A stretch of DNA of 64,000 nucleotides, from contig JAOZID010000010.1 in assembly GCA_026014465.1 (NCBI GenBank), positions 278,288 to 342,287 on the forward strand. Reading direction: 5' to 3'. Positions 17,403 to 26,950 of this stretch are shown here, in pieces; position 1 is the stretch's first letter; the number at the start of each line of letters is the position of its first letter. Below the pieces are notes generated by a model. It was given only the letters and a program-made list of their open reading frames with translations, searched no databases and had not been told where the DNA came from. The position numbers and the translations under genes are program-made. Source of the stretch: Candidatus Bathyarchaeota archaeon. Lineage in GTDB: Archaea; Thermoproteota; Bathyarchaeia; Bathyarchaeales; Bathycorpusculaceae.

Positions 17403-18761
17403 TTATGCTGTCGTTTTTGTGTGTTTTTGTTTTCGAACTGTTGCGGTAACTGCTAAAGCTGCAAAACAAGCAACTAGCGCACCCACAACTCCAAGGTTAT
17501 ATTCAGGCACTACAAACGGGCTTTCGGGAGCAATCTTCACTGCCCAGTAGTCGTAGTTGCCTGCACCAAAAGAGTACGTGTAACCTGCTAGCGCGTATCC
17601 TCCGTCGCTGGTTTGGATGACGCAGCGGGCATATTCGATGCTAGAACCACCGTAGGTCTGGTTCCACTGCATGACACCGTTTGCATCAGTTTTTACCAGC
17701 CAGTAGTCGTAGTTGCCTGCACCAAACGAGAATGTGCGACCTACTAAGGCATAGCCGTTGTCGCTGGTTTGGATGACGCAGCGGGCATATTCGATGCTAG
17801 AACCACCGTAGGTCTGGTTCCACTGCATGACACCGTTTGCATCAGTTTTTACCAGCCAGTAGTCGTAGTTGCCTGCACCAAACGAAGCCGTGTAGCCTGC
17901 TAGTGCGTATCCGCCATCACTGGTCTGAATGATAGAATCTGCGTATTCAATGTTGGTTCCGCCGTAAGTTTGGTTCCACTGCATGACACCGTTTGCATCA
18001 GTTTTAACTACCCAGTAATCAGTGCTGCCTGCACCAAACGAGCCCGTGTAGCCTGCTATTGCGTATCCGCCATCGTTAGTATGAACTACACAAAACGCGT
18101 AATCGGCACTTGCTCCTCCGTATGTCTGGTTCCACTGCATTGCGCCGTTGGAGTCGGTTTTCACCAGCCAGTAATCAATGCTGCCTGCACCAAATGACTT
18201 TGTTTGTCCGCCTAGGGCGTATCCGCCGTCACTGGTTTCAACTACACAAAACGCACAATCATCGTACAGTCCGCCGTAGGTTTGGTTCCATTGCATCTCA
18301 CCATCTGCATCGGTTTTAACTAGCCAGTAATCATAGTAGCCTGCACCAGAAGAGGCAGTACGACCTACTATTGCGTATCCTCCGTCGCTGGTTTGGATAA
18401 CACAGTATGCTTGGTCCATTTTGGTTCCGCCGTACGTCTTGCCCCATTGCATGATGCCATCGGCGTTAGTTTTAACTAGCCAGTAATCATCGTAGCCTTC
18501 GCCAAACGAGCCTGTGTAGCCTGCTAGTGCGTATCCGCCATCACTGGTCTGGATAATGTCATATGCTTGATCACTGCGTGACCCGCCGTAGGCTTGAGTC
18601 CATTCTGTTGGCGGCGCTGTTGTCTGTGCTGTGGCAAATCCTGTAGCCGCTACGGTTAAGAGTAACGTGGAAACAAGTATCCCCACAAGAACAGCCGCCT
18701 TCAAGGGTTTCTTTGCAAAACCCGCGTTGTTCATTTTAAATTGATTTTTATTGCCTTTCAC
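17403..18761 (-). CDS. secreted seven-repeat (propeller-like) surface protein with VPEYxxG C-terminal tag
   Basis: 452 residues. A hydrophobic segment (about 23-45) ending in ATAQTT looks like a signal peptide. Seven repeats of about 52 residues follow, each with QTSDGGYALAGYT, SFGAG, DYWLVKTDANG and MQWNQTYGG, as in seven-bladed delta-60-type propellers. The C-terminus reads VVPEYNLG, then a hydrophobic stretch, then basic residues (VRKQKHTK), a tripartite sorting-type tail shared with the surface protein at 59854-60819. Repeats 5-7 are nearly identical in DNA over more than 100 bp, a sign of recent tandem duplication. Likely exported and membrane- or lipid-anchored. Confidence 0.8.
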   Translation of the reverse strand: MKGNKNQFKMNNAGFAKKPLKAAVLVGILVSTLLLTVAATGFATAQTTAPPTEWTQAYGGSRSDQAYDIIQTSDGGYALAGYTGSFGEGYDDYWLVKTNADGIMQWGKTYGGTKMDQAYCVIQTSDGGYAIVGRTASSGAGYYDYWLVKTDADGEMQWNQTYGGLYDDCAFCVVETSDGGYALGGQTKSFGAGSIDYWLVKTDSNGAMQWNQTYGGASADYAFCVVHTNDGGYAIAGYTGSFGAGSTDYWVVKTDANGVMQWNQTYGGTNIEYADSIIQTSDGGYALAGYTASFGAGNYDYWLVKTDANGVMQWNQTYGGSSIEYARCVIQTSDNGYALVGRTFSFGAGNYDYWLVKTDANGVMQWNQTYGGSSIEYARCVIQTSDGGYALAGYTYSFGAGNYDYWAVKIAPESPFVVPEYNLGVVGALVACFAALAVTATVRKQKHTKTTA

Positions 18762-19010
18762 TTATTTTTCTCCCTTCTCTATCTAATACCGTTAACTTAC
18801 CGCGTAAATCATTATAAAACGTTTTGAAACACAAAACCACTCCCTTTTCAAAAATGAAACTAAGATCTAACATTGAAAACCAGCCAACAAACACCCGCAA
18901 GCACCACCCCATCTTCAAGAACAAAAGCAAACGGTTCCCCAAACGGTAGGCAATGTTTTAAATCCGCGGCATCCATAAACTTCTAATCACGTTTACCTAT
19001 AGTGGTCTGT

Positions 19011-21812
19011 ATGCCTAAACGATTCTCAGCTGAAGATTACGCTTTGCCTTTCTTTAAAGAGGAAGGGTTCATACGTAAACTCTGCCCTAAATGCGGCGAG
19101 TATTTCTGGACGCAAGACGCGAGTATGGAGACCTGCGGCGAGGCAGGAAGCGACGAATGTGGCTGTTACTCTTTTATTAATGACCCTGCGACGAGCCGCC
19201 CCTTTAGCCTTGGAGAGATGCGTGAAGCATTTTTGTCTTTTTTCGAGCAGCAAGGTCACACCCGAGTTAAACCCTACCCCGTCGTAGCACGCTGGAGAAG
19301 CGACATCTACCTTACCCACGCAAGCATCATCGATTTTCAGCCTTACGTCACCGAAGGCATCGCCCCGCCCCCCGCAAATCCACTGGTAATTTCGCAGCCC
19401 AGCATTCGATTAACCGACATCGCAAACACAGGACCTACCTTTGGCCGGCACTCCACCATTTTCGAAATGGGCGGAGCACACGCGTTCAATTACCCCGACA
19501 ACGAAGTCTACTGGAAAGACCAAACCGTACGCCTGCACCACCAATTCGCCACCGACGCCTTAGGCATAAAAAGCGAAGAAGTCATCTACAAAGAAGACGT
19601 ATGGTCTGGCGGAGGCAACGCAGGTCCCGCTGTAGAATCTGTCGTGCGTGGCTTAGAAGTTAGCACACTGGTGTTTATGGAGTACAAAGTGGTTGGGGAT
19701 GAGTTTGTTAGGTTGCCGATTCGTACGGTGGATACGGGTTATGGCTTGGACAGGTTTGCTTGGATAAGCCAAGGTGTGCCCAGTGCGTTTAGGGCAATTT
19801 ACGGTGGCTTGCTCGATAAAGTTCTGGATATGGCGGGCATTACAGGCGTGGATGAGGGTTTGCTTGCGCGTGTGGCAAAGTATTCGGGTCTGGTTAACGT
19901 AGATAAGATGGCGAATCGCAGGTTGACACGCCAGCGTGTATCCGAGTTTTCAGGCGTGGATATGCAGACCATGGAAAAAGTGCTAATCCCCTTGGAGAAC
20001 GCATGGGCAGTTGCTGACCACACCAAAACATTGAGTTTCATGCTTGCCGAGGGCGTTGTTCCCAGCAACATCCAAGAAGGCTACCTTGCACGGCTGCTGT
20101 ACCGCCGCGTCTACCGCCTCATGCGCTCGCTAGGCATGAATCCTGATTGCATCTACAAAATCATCGAACTCCAAGCACGGCACTGGGGCAAGGATTTCCC
20201 GCAGATTCCAAAGATGCAAAACGAAATCGTCGAAATGCTCAAAAACGAGCAGGAAAAATTCGAAGACACCCTCAAACGCGGCGAAGGCATAGTCAAACGC
20301 TTAGCCACAGAGCTTAAAACCCAAAACACCAGCCAAATCTCAAACCAAACCCTCTCCGAACTCTACGACTCCCACGGACTACCCCCAGAAATCGTCAAAC
20401 AAGCAGCCGAAACCCAAGGCATAACCGTGGAAATCCCCGACGACTTCTACGCGTTAGTTGCGAATCGGCACATGCAAGCCTCCAAACCCACCGAAAAAGA
20501 AACCCCCACAAAAGACCACCGCCTAGACGAAGCCACCGCAGACCTGCCGCCAACCGAGCAACTCTACTATCCCGAACCGTACCTGCGCGAATTCGACGGC
20601 AAAATCCTCAAAATCATCAACAAAGAGTACGTGGCGTTGGATAGGACGGTGTTTTATCCTGAAGGCGGCGGGCAACCTGCAGACCACGGCTACTTCGCGT
20701 ATGAAGGCGGCGTTAGAGCCGAAGTTACAGCAGTGAAGAAGGTCGGCAGGGTCATACTGCACAAAATCAAAGCCGACAAGATGCCACTGGAGGGCGCGGT
20801 GGTTCATGGGATTTTAGATTGGGAGAAACGTTACTCTTTGATGAAGGCGCATACTGCAACTCATTTGGTTAACGGGGCTGCACGGCGTGTACTGGGCGAT
20901 CATGTCTGGCAAAGCGGCACCCAAAAAGGAACAGTAAGCACCCGCTTGGACATTTCACATTATAAACGCCTCTCACCTGAAGAAATCCACCTAATCGAGC
21001 GGCTGGCAAACGAAGCCGTATTAGCAGATATGCCCGTAGAAACCACTTGGCTGCCCCGAAACGAAGCCGAAACCCTCTACGGATTTAGACTCTACCAAGG
21101 AGGTGCCGTCCCCGGCAAAGACATCCGCGTAGTCAAAACAGGCAACTGGGACATAGAAGCTTGCGCAGGAACGCACCTGAAAAGCACAGGCGAAATCGGC
21201 TACCTAAAAATCCTTAGCACCGAGCGCGTGCAAGACGGCGTAGAACGATTAGTGTATGCAGTGGGAATGGCAGCAGTCAAAGCTGTCCAAAAACAAGAAC
21301 TGCTCGTCTGGAAAGTTGCTGAAACCCTAAACGCGCCCATAGAAAAACTCGACAAGACCGCGCAGAAAATGGCTTTGGAACTCAAAGAAGCAAACGCCGA
21401 AAAACGCAAACTAATCAAGGAATTAGCAGCCAAAGAAAGCGGCGCATTAGAGTCCTCGGCGCAGACCCAAGAAATCAACGGCATCCAACTCGTCACCCGC
21501 GACTTCGAACAAGAAACTGACGTCAACCGCATGGTACAAACCGCCACAGAACTCATCAAACGCAACGACAACACCATCGCAGTATTCTACGGTGCAGACA
21601 CAAAAACCGCCAAACTCATGATAATGGCGGGAAACGCAGCCACCGCAAAAGGCGTACACGCAGGAGAAATCGTCAAACAAGCAGCCCCCATTTTCGGAGG
21701 AGGTGGAGGCGGACGACCCAACTTTGCCCAAGGCGGCGGAACCCAACCCGAAAAGCTCCCCGAAGCAGTCAAAGTAGCCCAAGACGCCATCAAAAAACAA
21801 CTGCAAAAGTAG
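19011..21812 (+). CDS. alaS: alanyl-tRNA synthetase, archaeal type
   Basis: About 933 residues. The N-terminus has the archaeal zinc-type insert (LCPKCGEYFW, ETCGEAGSDECGCY) before the class II core (FFEQQGHTRV, PYPVVARWRSDIYLT, FEMGGAHAFN). The editing domain shows AHTATHLVNGAARRV and the zinc ligands in CAGTHLKSTGEIG. The C-terminal domain ends with GGGGGGRPNFAQGGG. The frame is open from GTG 19002; ATG 19011 gives MPKRFSAEDYALPFF and is preferred. A TTTTAAAT element lies about 55 nt upstream. Convergent with the TOPRIM gene. Confidence 0.97.
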   Translation: MPKRFSAEDYALPFFKEEGFIRKLCPKCGEYFWTQDASMETCGEAGSDECGCYSFINDPATSRPFSLGEMREAFLSFFEQQGHTRVKPYPVVARWRSDIYLTHASIIDFQPYVTEGIAPPPANPLVISQPSIRLTDIANTGPTFGRHSTIFEMGGAHAFNYPDNEVYWKDQTVRLHHQFATDALGIKSEEVIYKEDVWSGGGNAGPAVESVVRGLEVSTLVFMEYKVVGDEFVRLPIRTVDTGYGLDRFAWISQGVPSAFRAIYGGLLDKVLDMAGITGVDEGLLARVAKYSGLVNVDKMANRRLTRQRVSEFSGVDMQTMEKVLIPLENAWAVADHTKTLSFMLAEGVVPSNIQEGYLARLLYRRVYRLMRSLGMNPDCIYKIIELQARHWGKDFPQIPKMQNEIVEMLKNEQEKFEDTLKRGEGIVKRLATELKTQNTSQISNQTLSELYDSHGLPPEIVKQAAETQGITVEIPDDFYALVANRHMQASKPTEKETPTKDHRLDEATADLPPTEQLYYPEPYLREFDGKILKIINKEYVALDRTVFYPEGGGQPADHGYFAYEGGVRAEVTAVKKVGRVILHKIKADKMPLEGAVVHGILDWEKRYSLMKAHTATHLVNGAARRVLGDHVWQSGTQKGTVSTRLDISHYKRLSPEEIHLIERLANEAVLADMPVETTWLPRNEAETLYGFRLYQGGAVPGKDIRVVKTGNWDIEACAGTHLKSTGEIGYLKILSTERVQDGVERLVYAVGMAAVKAVQKQELLVWKVAETLNAPIEKLDKTAQKMALELKEANAEKRKLIKELAAKESGALESSAQTQEINGIQLVTRDFEQETDVNRMVQTATELIKRNDNTIAVFYGADTKTAKLMIMAGNAATAKGVHAGEIVKQAAPIFGGGGGGRPNFAQGGGTQPEKLPEAVKVAQDAIKKQLQK

Positions 21813-21829
21813 CCCTGCTGCCTGCGCAG

Positions 21830-22300
21830 TTACTCGTGGTGGTGGCTGGTTTTGCTTGCCAGAGTCTGCAGGTACGAAGGTATGCCCTCAATGCACTGAA
21901 CGTCACGCAGCATTATTACGCGCAGGGCACGCCAGTACCTGATGTTAGGCACAATTTTTCTGGGTTCCAAGTTCTGTTTTAGGAGTTTGGTGGCTTCGAT
22001 GCCGCGTCGGTCAAAATCCAGCATCAAAATCACTTTGGAGGCGCCTGTCGCTTCGATTTCTTGCAGCGCTTGGTCAAAAGATTTGCCGCCTGTCTTCACT
22101 GCAAATATGGGACCTTTCATGCCAAGGTCACGCAGGGCAACGATGTCGTTGTGTCCCTCAACGATAAGGTAGGTGCCGCGGGCGGATTCTTCGGCTACTG
22201 CGTCTAGGATGCGGCGGATTTTTTCCTCTTTTTCTTTTAGACGCGCAGACAACGCCGTGGTTACCTTGTGATTTTTGCTTGCCGTATGGTTTCGAGGCAT
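21830..22300 (-). CDS. stand-alone TOPRIM-domain protein (UPF0292-like)
   Basis: About 156 residues. The TOPRIM pattern is visible as YLIVEGHNDIVAL (catalytic Glu) and VILMLDFDRRGIEAT (DxD), so it should bind Mg2+ and act on or bind nucleic acid; small TOPRIM proteins include RNase M5 and UPF0292. It ends in a His-rich tail. The start at 22300 overlaps tyrS by 40 bp; a TTG at 22252 would avoid this but has no better ribosome-binding site. Likely co-transcribed with tyrS. Confidence 0.8.
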   Translation of the reverse strand: MPRNHTASKNHKVTTALSARLKEKEEKIRRILDAVAEESARGTYLIVEGHNDIVALRDLGMKGPIFAVKTGGKSFDQALQEIEATGASKVILMLDFDRRGIEATKLLKQNLEPRKIVPNIRYWRALRVIMLRDVQCIEGIPSYLQTLASKTSHHHE

Positions 22301-23352
22301 TCTTTGGCGTCTTTGTTTGCTTCGAAGTATCGTCGGACTGGCGCTAGAATCGTGCCAAGTTGCTGGGCTACGCCGTTTTTGAGATCTTGCGGGTGCAGGT
22401 TGCCCTGAGTATACACGTTCGCAAGCTCATCAAAGCTTTCAAAGGCGATGTTGCCGCCGAATTTTGCGGGGCGTTCAATGGTGAAGACTGGGGTTTCTCG
22501 GAAGATGATGTATTTGCAGATGTCAAGTATTGGGTTGAATTTGACGGTCTTTTCGGGGCAAAACGCGCGGGAGAGTTTCTTTTTGATTTCGGCTGGTGTG
22601 TCGTAGATGAAGACGCAGGTGTCGGGTTTGCTTTTGCTCATTTTGGCGCTGGCTACGGCTTCGCGTTCTTGACCTTCAGGAATTGGCCAAACCTTGGGTT
22701 TCTCCAAACCCTGCAACAGGTGATGATGCACACAAACAGGCTTCCAGTAACCGATTTTTTCGCCTACTTCGCGGGCAACAACGTTAGCTTTACGCTGGTC
22801 CATGCCCAACTGGCAGATTTTCACGTCCAAATGGAAAATATCGGCGACCTGCATGGGCGTGTAGAGGTAGTCGCTGACGTATCGGGCTTCGGTTTCTTTT
22901 CGCCCTGCGATTTCAAGGGTGCGTGTTGTTCGAGCTAGGGTGAGGTTTTTGGCGATTTTTACGGTTTTGGACCAAAACTCGATGTCTTTGTAGAGCTCAT
23001 CGGAGTAGATGAATTCTACTTTGTCGGCTGGGACACCTAGGGCTATCCAGCTGTGGCGGAACAGGTCTGCGGCTTTGCGAATTAACGTGAGGTCGCCGCC
23101 GAGTTTGTTGTTTAGCCACGCGTGCCATGTGGAGAGGTAAGCTTTGAAGTGTATGCCTGCTTCCACGAAATCCTTCATCTTGTACGCGCAGATAACACCC
23201 GTTCCCAAATGCACAAGCCCTGAAGGTTCAAACCCGTTATACGCAACAATATGCTCTTGATTTTCCAGCAGTTGCCGCAAATCCTCCGCAGTCAAAACCT
23301 CCTCCGCAGGAGCCCTACAAATCAACTCAATACGTTTCTCAACATCCAACAC
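22261..23352 (-). CDS. tyrS: tyrosyl-tRNA synthetase
   Basis: 363 residues, class I synthetase of archaeal/eukaryotic type. The HIGH-like motif is GFEPSGLVHLGTG, and the KMSKS loop is intact in SAKMSKSKPDT. The Tyr-site region (YLYTPMQVADIFHLDVKICQLGMDQRK) matches TyrRS rather than TrpRS. Repeat copy 2 lies about 85 bp upstream of its start and points toward it. Confidence 0.93.
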   Translation of the reverse strand: MLDVEKRIELICRAPAEEVLTAEDLRQLLENQEHIVAYNGFEPSGLVHLGTGVICAYKMKDFVEAGIHFKAYLSTWHAWLNNKLGGDLTLIRKAADLFRHSWIALGVPADKVEFIYSDELYKDIEFWSKTVKIAKNLTLARTTRTLEIAGRKETEARYVSDYLYTPMQVADIFHLDVKICQLGMDQRKANVVAREVGEKIGYWKPVCVHHHLLQGLEKPKVWPIPEGQEREAVASAKMSKSKPDTCVFIYDTPAEIKKKLSRAFCPEKTVKFNPILDICKYIIFRETPVFTIERPAKFGGNIAFESFDELANVYTQGNLHPQDLKNGVAQQLGTILAPVRRYFEANKDAKECLETIRQAKITR

Positions 23353-23435
23353 TATCAGCCTGCATTCGCCAAACTAAAAACAACCAACACCTTAAGAACA
23401 TAACGGCAAACCCCCACCACAAACCACCCCAACAC

Positions 23436-23499
23436 CAACCTATTTACCATCTATTAGGCTGCTGATATTAATTGTATGCAGAAAAGGGGGAGGGGGTCT
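23436..23499 (-). repeat. dispersed repeat, copy 2 (minus orientation)
   Basis: Read on the minus strand: AGACCCCCTCCCCC, TTTCTGCATACAATTAA, a diverged middle, then AATAGATGGTAAATAGGTTG. It shares the distal ATGGnAAATAGG part with copy 1. It lacks the TATCG spacer of copies 1 and 4. Lies between tyrS and the divergent S51 peptidase gene. Confidence 0.8.
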
Positions 23500-23600
23500 G
23501 GTTTGTGTAATAGTTTTTAGGCTTGAGCTGAATCAGAAACCGCCTCTATCAGCGTTTGTATCCAAGCTACATATTAACGAGTCGTGGTTTTTGTGTTGTT

Positions 23601-24257
23601 ATGGCGAAGTTGTATCTTCTGGGTGGAGAGCGTGTAGTTAGGCGTGATGCGTGGGAGATTAACGCGGCAGCATTTGGGGATGCTGGGAGTGCACCGCGGG
23701 TTTTGGTTTTTTCTTGGGCGAAGGCTTCTTTTGATAGGGCATTTAGGCGTAAGCAGTTATTGTTTAGGTACTTGCAGAGTTTGGGTGCGCGTGAGGTTGG
23801 ATTTGCGGAGTTCTCGGAGCCTTTGGAGGATTTAGCGGGCAAGGTTGCGGGGGCGGATTTGGTTTATTTGGCTGGGGGACAGTTGAGCATTTTGTTTTCT
23901 CGGCTGCAGCAGACAGGTGTTGATGAGTTGCTGCGCGGTTACGGCGGGGTCATTGTGGGTAGGAGTGCAGGGGCGTTAGTTCTTGGAAGATATGGCGTAG
24001 TCACGACAAGATATAGTGGCGCAGCAAAAATTGTTCCAGGTTTAGGGCTGGCAGATTTTACCGTTAAAGTTCATTACAAACCCTTTAAAGACGAAATCCT
24101 CAAACGCTTCTCCATGCAAGAAAGAATCTATGCCATACCTGAAAAAGCCGCGCTTGTCTGCGAAAACGGAGCCCTTAGCGTTTTGGGGAAAGTGGTTTTG
24201 TTTGAAAACGGCGAAAAACAGGTCCTCTGTAGCAGTGGCGAAAAAGAGAAAGGGTGA
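23601..24257 (+). CDS. peptidase S51 family (peptidase E-like)
   Basis: About 218 residues. MAKLYLLGGE at the N-terminus, VYLAGGQLSILF, and the nucleophile-elbow serine in VGRSAGALVLG match the S51 dipeptidase E / cyanophycinase family, whose fold resembles class I glutamine amidotransferases. A late His region (VKVHYKPFKDE) supplies the expected catalytic His. ATG 23601 is chosen over GTG 23556 because it starts the family's first beta strand. No Shine-Dalgarno is seen, so it may be leaderless. Confidence 0.85.
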   Translation: MAKLYLLGGERVVRRDAWEINAAAFGDAGSAPRVLVFSWAKASFDRAFRRKQLLFRYLQSLGAREVGFAEFSEPLEDLAGKVAGADLVYLAGGQLSILFSRLQQTGVDELLRGYGGVIVGRSAGALVLGRYGVVTTRYSGAAKIVPGLGLADFTVKVHYKPFKDEILKRFSMQERIYAIPEKAALVCENGALSVLGKVVLFENGEKQVLCSSGEKEKG

Positions 24258-24272
24258 GGGCAGCTTTGGTTG

Positions 24273-25532
24273 TTATATTGTTAGGGTTTCGCCTTTTTGT
24301 GGTATAGTGACGTCGGTTAGGTGGCTGATTTCTTCGCTAAGAGCTTGTGCTTGTTCTAAATCGCCGTGAACCAGAAGGGTCTGCTTGGGTTTGAGGGTTC
24401 GAACCATCTCTATGAGTTCTAACTGGTCTGCGTGCCCCGAAAGCTCAACTTGCTCCACTGTCGCATTCACGGTGATGGTTTCATTGTTATGCATGAAGTG
24501 ACCTTCTTCTTTAGCCTGTGTAAGCGGACTGTCAGGAGGCAAATACCCCGACGTCAAAACAACCGAGTTAGCTTCGTTCCCTGCCCAGTCAGCAAGCAAC
24601 TGAAGACTTGCCCCAGCGTGACCAAAACCCGACGTACAAATCACAATCGCGGGTTCCTTGATTTGGCTGGTGCGGTACAGGTGCTTCACGTGACGGTACT
24701 TGAAGGGCTGGTTTTGGTTTTGGATATCTTGCGTAAAAATCTGTTTATTCTGGTTAAAGTAGCCGTTGATTTTGTTGGCTAAATTCGATATGGTGTAGAC
24801 GTTGTATTTGGGCAAAGCGCCTGTTTCCATGGCGTGGTCGATTCGTTTTGCCATTTCTTGGCTGCGGTGAAACGCGAATGTGGGCATCAAGATGTTGCCT
24901 TTGCGTTTTATCGTGTTGCGCACGTGCGTGAAGAGTTGTTCGATTAGTTCGTTTCTTGGAGCCCTGACTCTGCCACCGTACGTGGACTCGGAAATCAGAA
25001 CGTCGGGTCGTTTGGGCAGCTCTTTGAGGTTGCAGCCGTCCAAGATTTCGGTGTCGTGTATGCAAAAATCGCCTGTGTACAGGACTTTTTTGTCTTCCGC
25101 GTGAACGCTGGTCATTTTGGCTCCTGCCACGTGACCTGCATGATGCAAATGCAAAGTCATATCAGGCAAGCCAATGGAGTTGCGTGTCCACCAAGCTTTG
25201 CGGATTTTCTCGGCGTCTCGTTCGTCGTAGGGGAAATCTTTGTTTCCGTTATGATTTTGAATCTTGACCATGTCATATAGCAAGTCTACTGCGACATCGC
25301 GGGTCATAGGTGAACCAACGATTACGGGGGTCTTTTTAGACAAACCCAGAAGATTGCCTGAATGGTCCAGATGAGCATGGCTTACAATTACGGCGTCAAA
25401 ATCTTTTGGAAACACTGGGGGGTCTTCGTCAAGTTTTGTTCCATAATCCAACGCGACTTTGCAGAATTCTGTTCCAACTGAAACACATGAGCCGCCTACT
25501 TCACGAGCTCCACCAAGCACTTCAATCTTCAA
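24273..25532 (-). CDS. beta-CASP metallo-beta-lactamase ribonuclease (aCPSF/RNase J-like)
   Basis: About 419 residues. The metal-binding HAHLDHSG (HxHxDH) motif, HHAGHVAG, YTGDFCIHDTEIL and the C-terminal ELSGHADQLELIEMV mark an MBL fold with an inserted beta-CASP domain (LMPTFAFHRSQEMAKRI, SGFGHAGASL). The family processes RNA ends in archaea as endo- and 5'-exonucleases. No KH domains precede it, so it is the short aCPSF2-like type rather than aCPSF1. TTG 25532 is chosen because AGGTGAT lies 4-5 nt upstream; the frame is open to 25556. Confidence 0.88.
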   Translation of the reverse strand: MKIEVLGGAREVGGSCVSVGTEFCKVALDYGTKLDEDPPVFPKDFDAVIVSHAHLDHSGNLLGLSKKTPVIVGSPMTRDVAVDLLYDMVKIQNHNGNKDFPYDERDAEKIRKAWWTRNSIGLPDMTLHLHHAGHVAGAKMTSVHAEDKKVLYTGDFCIHDTEILDGCNLKELPKRPDVLISESTYGGRVRAPRNELIEQLFTHVRNTIKRKGNILMPTFAFHRSQEMAKRIDHAMETGALPKYNVYTISNLANKINGYFNQNKQIFTQDIQNQNQPFKYRHVKHLYRTSQIKEPAIVICTSGFGHAGASLQLLADWAGNEANSVVLTSGYLPPDSPLTQAKEEGHFMHNNETITVNATVEQVELSGHADQLELIEMVRTLKPKQTLLVHGDLEQAQALSEEISHLTDVTIPQKGETLTI

Positions 25533-25679
25533 TAATATCACCTTTAAAATTTTCAAATGCTAATTCCTTGAAAAGAAACATGAAATCTTCCAATTTTATA
25601 TCGTACCTAGAAAGTGTCAATCAACACGTTTTAATGCCAACATACCAGCAACACAGATATTAAGGTATTGATGGGCAAA

Positions 25680-26171
25680 TCATAATTTTGCCGCGGTACC
25701 TTTAATTTCTGCGTTTTTGATGCTGTTAGCTAAATTTTGTGAGGGCGGCACAGGAACAACTGTGAGCCTGATGATGCTTGATGTCTCGGTCTTGTATGAG
25801 TAGGCATTTTGATATTTAGCATCCACCGTTTGAGCTTTGAACAAGTAAGGTGCTCTTCGCTTAGATTTAGTTGTCGAACCTGAAGACTTGTCTGCATCCA
25901 AACTTAACGCGGTTCTAAGCTCTATAACGCCACTTTGAATATGAAGCAAAACAGGCGATACCCCAAAAGCCAATGCTGACCCCGTGATTTGGCGCGGCTC
26001 CTTTTTGCCCGCGCCCACGTTTTTTTGGTAGCTTATCGATATGTTGGTGCTTGCTAGGTCATCAATGCTTTCAAGGAAGGCTTTGTTGGCGTCTGCCTGC
26101 GCGGAAACCATTGACAGCAAAAGGTCTCGAATCATATCGTTAAGCGCTACTTCGCCCTGACCCGTTGACAT
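25680..26171 (-). CDS. DUF2589-like protein B, fourth gene of cassette
   Basis: 163 residues, paralogous to the first gene of the cassette (27214-27726). Shared pattern: (D/F)xMIRxLLLxMVSAQ at the N-terminus, a short ISISYxKN strand, (S/G)NALAFGxxPxLLxIQxGxIxL, then a Ser/Lys-rich linker, VDAKYxxxYSYxxxxSSxI and V(V/A)PxPP. This layout (early helices, LxxIP/Q strand, aromatic-Ser repeat, closing strand with P) resembles bacterial DUF2589, of unknown function; this is recalled, not searched. No signal peptide or TM segment. Separated from the HhH gene by 11 bp. Confidence 0.65.
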   Translation of the reverse strand: MSTGQGEVALNDMIRDLLLSMVSAQADANKAFLESIDDLASTNISISYQKNVGAGKKEPRQITGSALAFGVSPVLLHIQSGVIELRTALSLDADKSSGSTTKSKRRAPYLFKAQTVDAKYQNAYSYKTETSSIIRLTVVPVPPSQNLANSIKNAEIKGTAAKL

Positions 26172-26182
26172 GTGGCTTACCC

Positions 26183-26950
26183 TTATTTTTCAGCATTTTT
26201 TTCAAGCTGAGTTTTTGCAGAAGAAACCCATCGGGCAACATCGTCAGGAGCCAGCTTGAAACCTGTAGGCAACTGAACTTTTTTGGTTTTTGCGGCGGCG
26301 GTTAGGTTCTTGTATAGTTCTTCGGGGTTGGCTTGGGCAAGTTTTTCTTTTGAATCTATCTTTCCACCGACTACAAGCAACTCTGCAGCTGGCTCGTCAA
26401 CGCCGTCTATGCCTGCCATGTTGCTTTTTGTCATGAGTTTTGCCATGCCAATGAACTCTGAGGCTTGTTTGCTGGGAACGCCTACTTTGGTTATGTCCTT
26501 AGGCGATGCCAAAGCTAAGTCCGCAATGGTGTGGATGCCAATTTCGCGCAGTTTATTTGCTGTTAGTAACCCTATGCCTTCGATTGCTTCAATGGGTCGA
26601 GTGTTAGTTGAAGGCTTCACGTTGGTAGGTATGGGTTTAAGAGAAATATTCACCAGGCTCATGGAGTTGGGGTCTAACTCGTCGGGTTTTGTGGGGAGTA
26701 TAATCATGGTTTTTTCGGATTCTTGAGAAACCACTGCTTTAAGCTGTATGTTAAAATCTGAAAGCACGTATGTAGTGGGGCGCTCTTGGCTCATGGCAAA
26801 ATCATTAACGCGGATAAGGTCCTTTTGTATGGACATGACCAGAGTTCCAGGGTCAATTTTTCTGGTAAACTCTAGCTGGGGTTTCACGACGGCGGCATTA
26901 ACTTTTTTTAAATCAACTTTTTTTATTCTGTCTGTAGACATATCAATCAC
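26183..26950 (-). CDS. helix-hairpin-helix (DUF4332-like) protein, third gene of cassette
   Basis: 255 residues. The N-terminal half (1-110) is beta-rich and unrecognised. From about 118 it carries IEAIEGIGLLTANKLREIGIHTIADLALAS, a helix-hairpin-helix of the DUF4332 / RNA polymerase alpha C-terminal type, followed by a second, weaker HhH unit (NMAGIDGVDEPAAELLVVGG) and a third (AQANPEELYKNL). Such tandem HhH units usually contact DNA or act as protein-protein scaffolds. It overlaps the preceding small gene by 4 bp (ATGA), so translation is coupled. Confidence 0.65.
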   Translation of the reverse strand: MIDMSTDRIKKVDLKKVNAAVVKPQLEFTRKIDPGTLVMSIQKDLIRVNDFAMSQERPTTYVLSDFNIQLKAVVSQESEKTMIILPTKPDELDPNSMSLVNISLKPIPTNVKPSTNTRPIEAIEGIGLLTANKLREIGIHTIADLALASPKDITKVGVPSKQASEFIGMAKLMTKSNMAGIDGVDEPAAELLVVGGKIDSKEKLAQANPEELYKNLTAAAKTKKVQLPTGFKLAPDDVARWVSSAKTQLEKNAEK

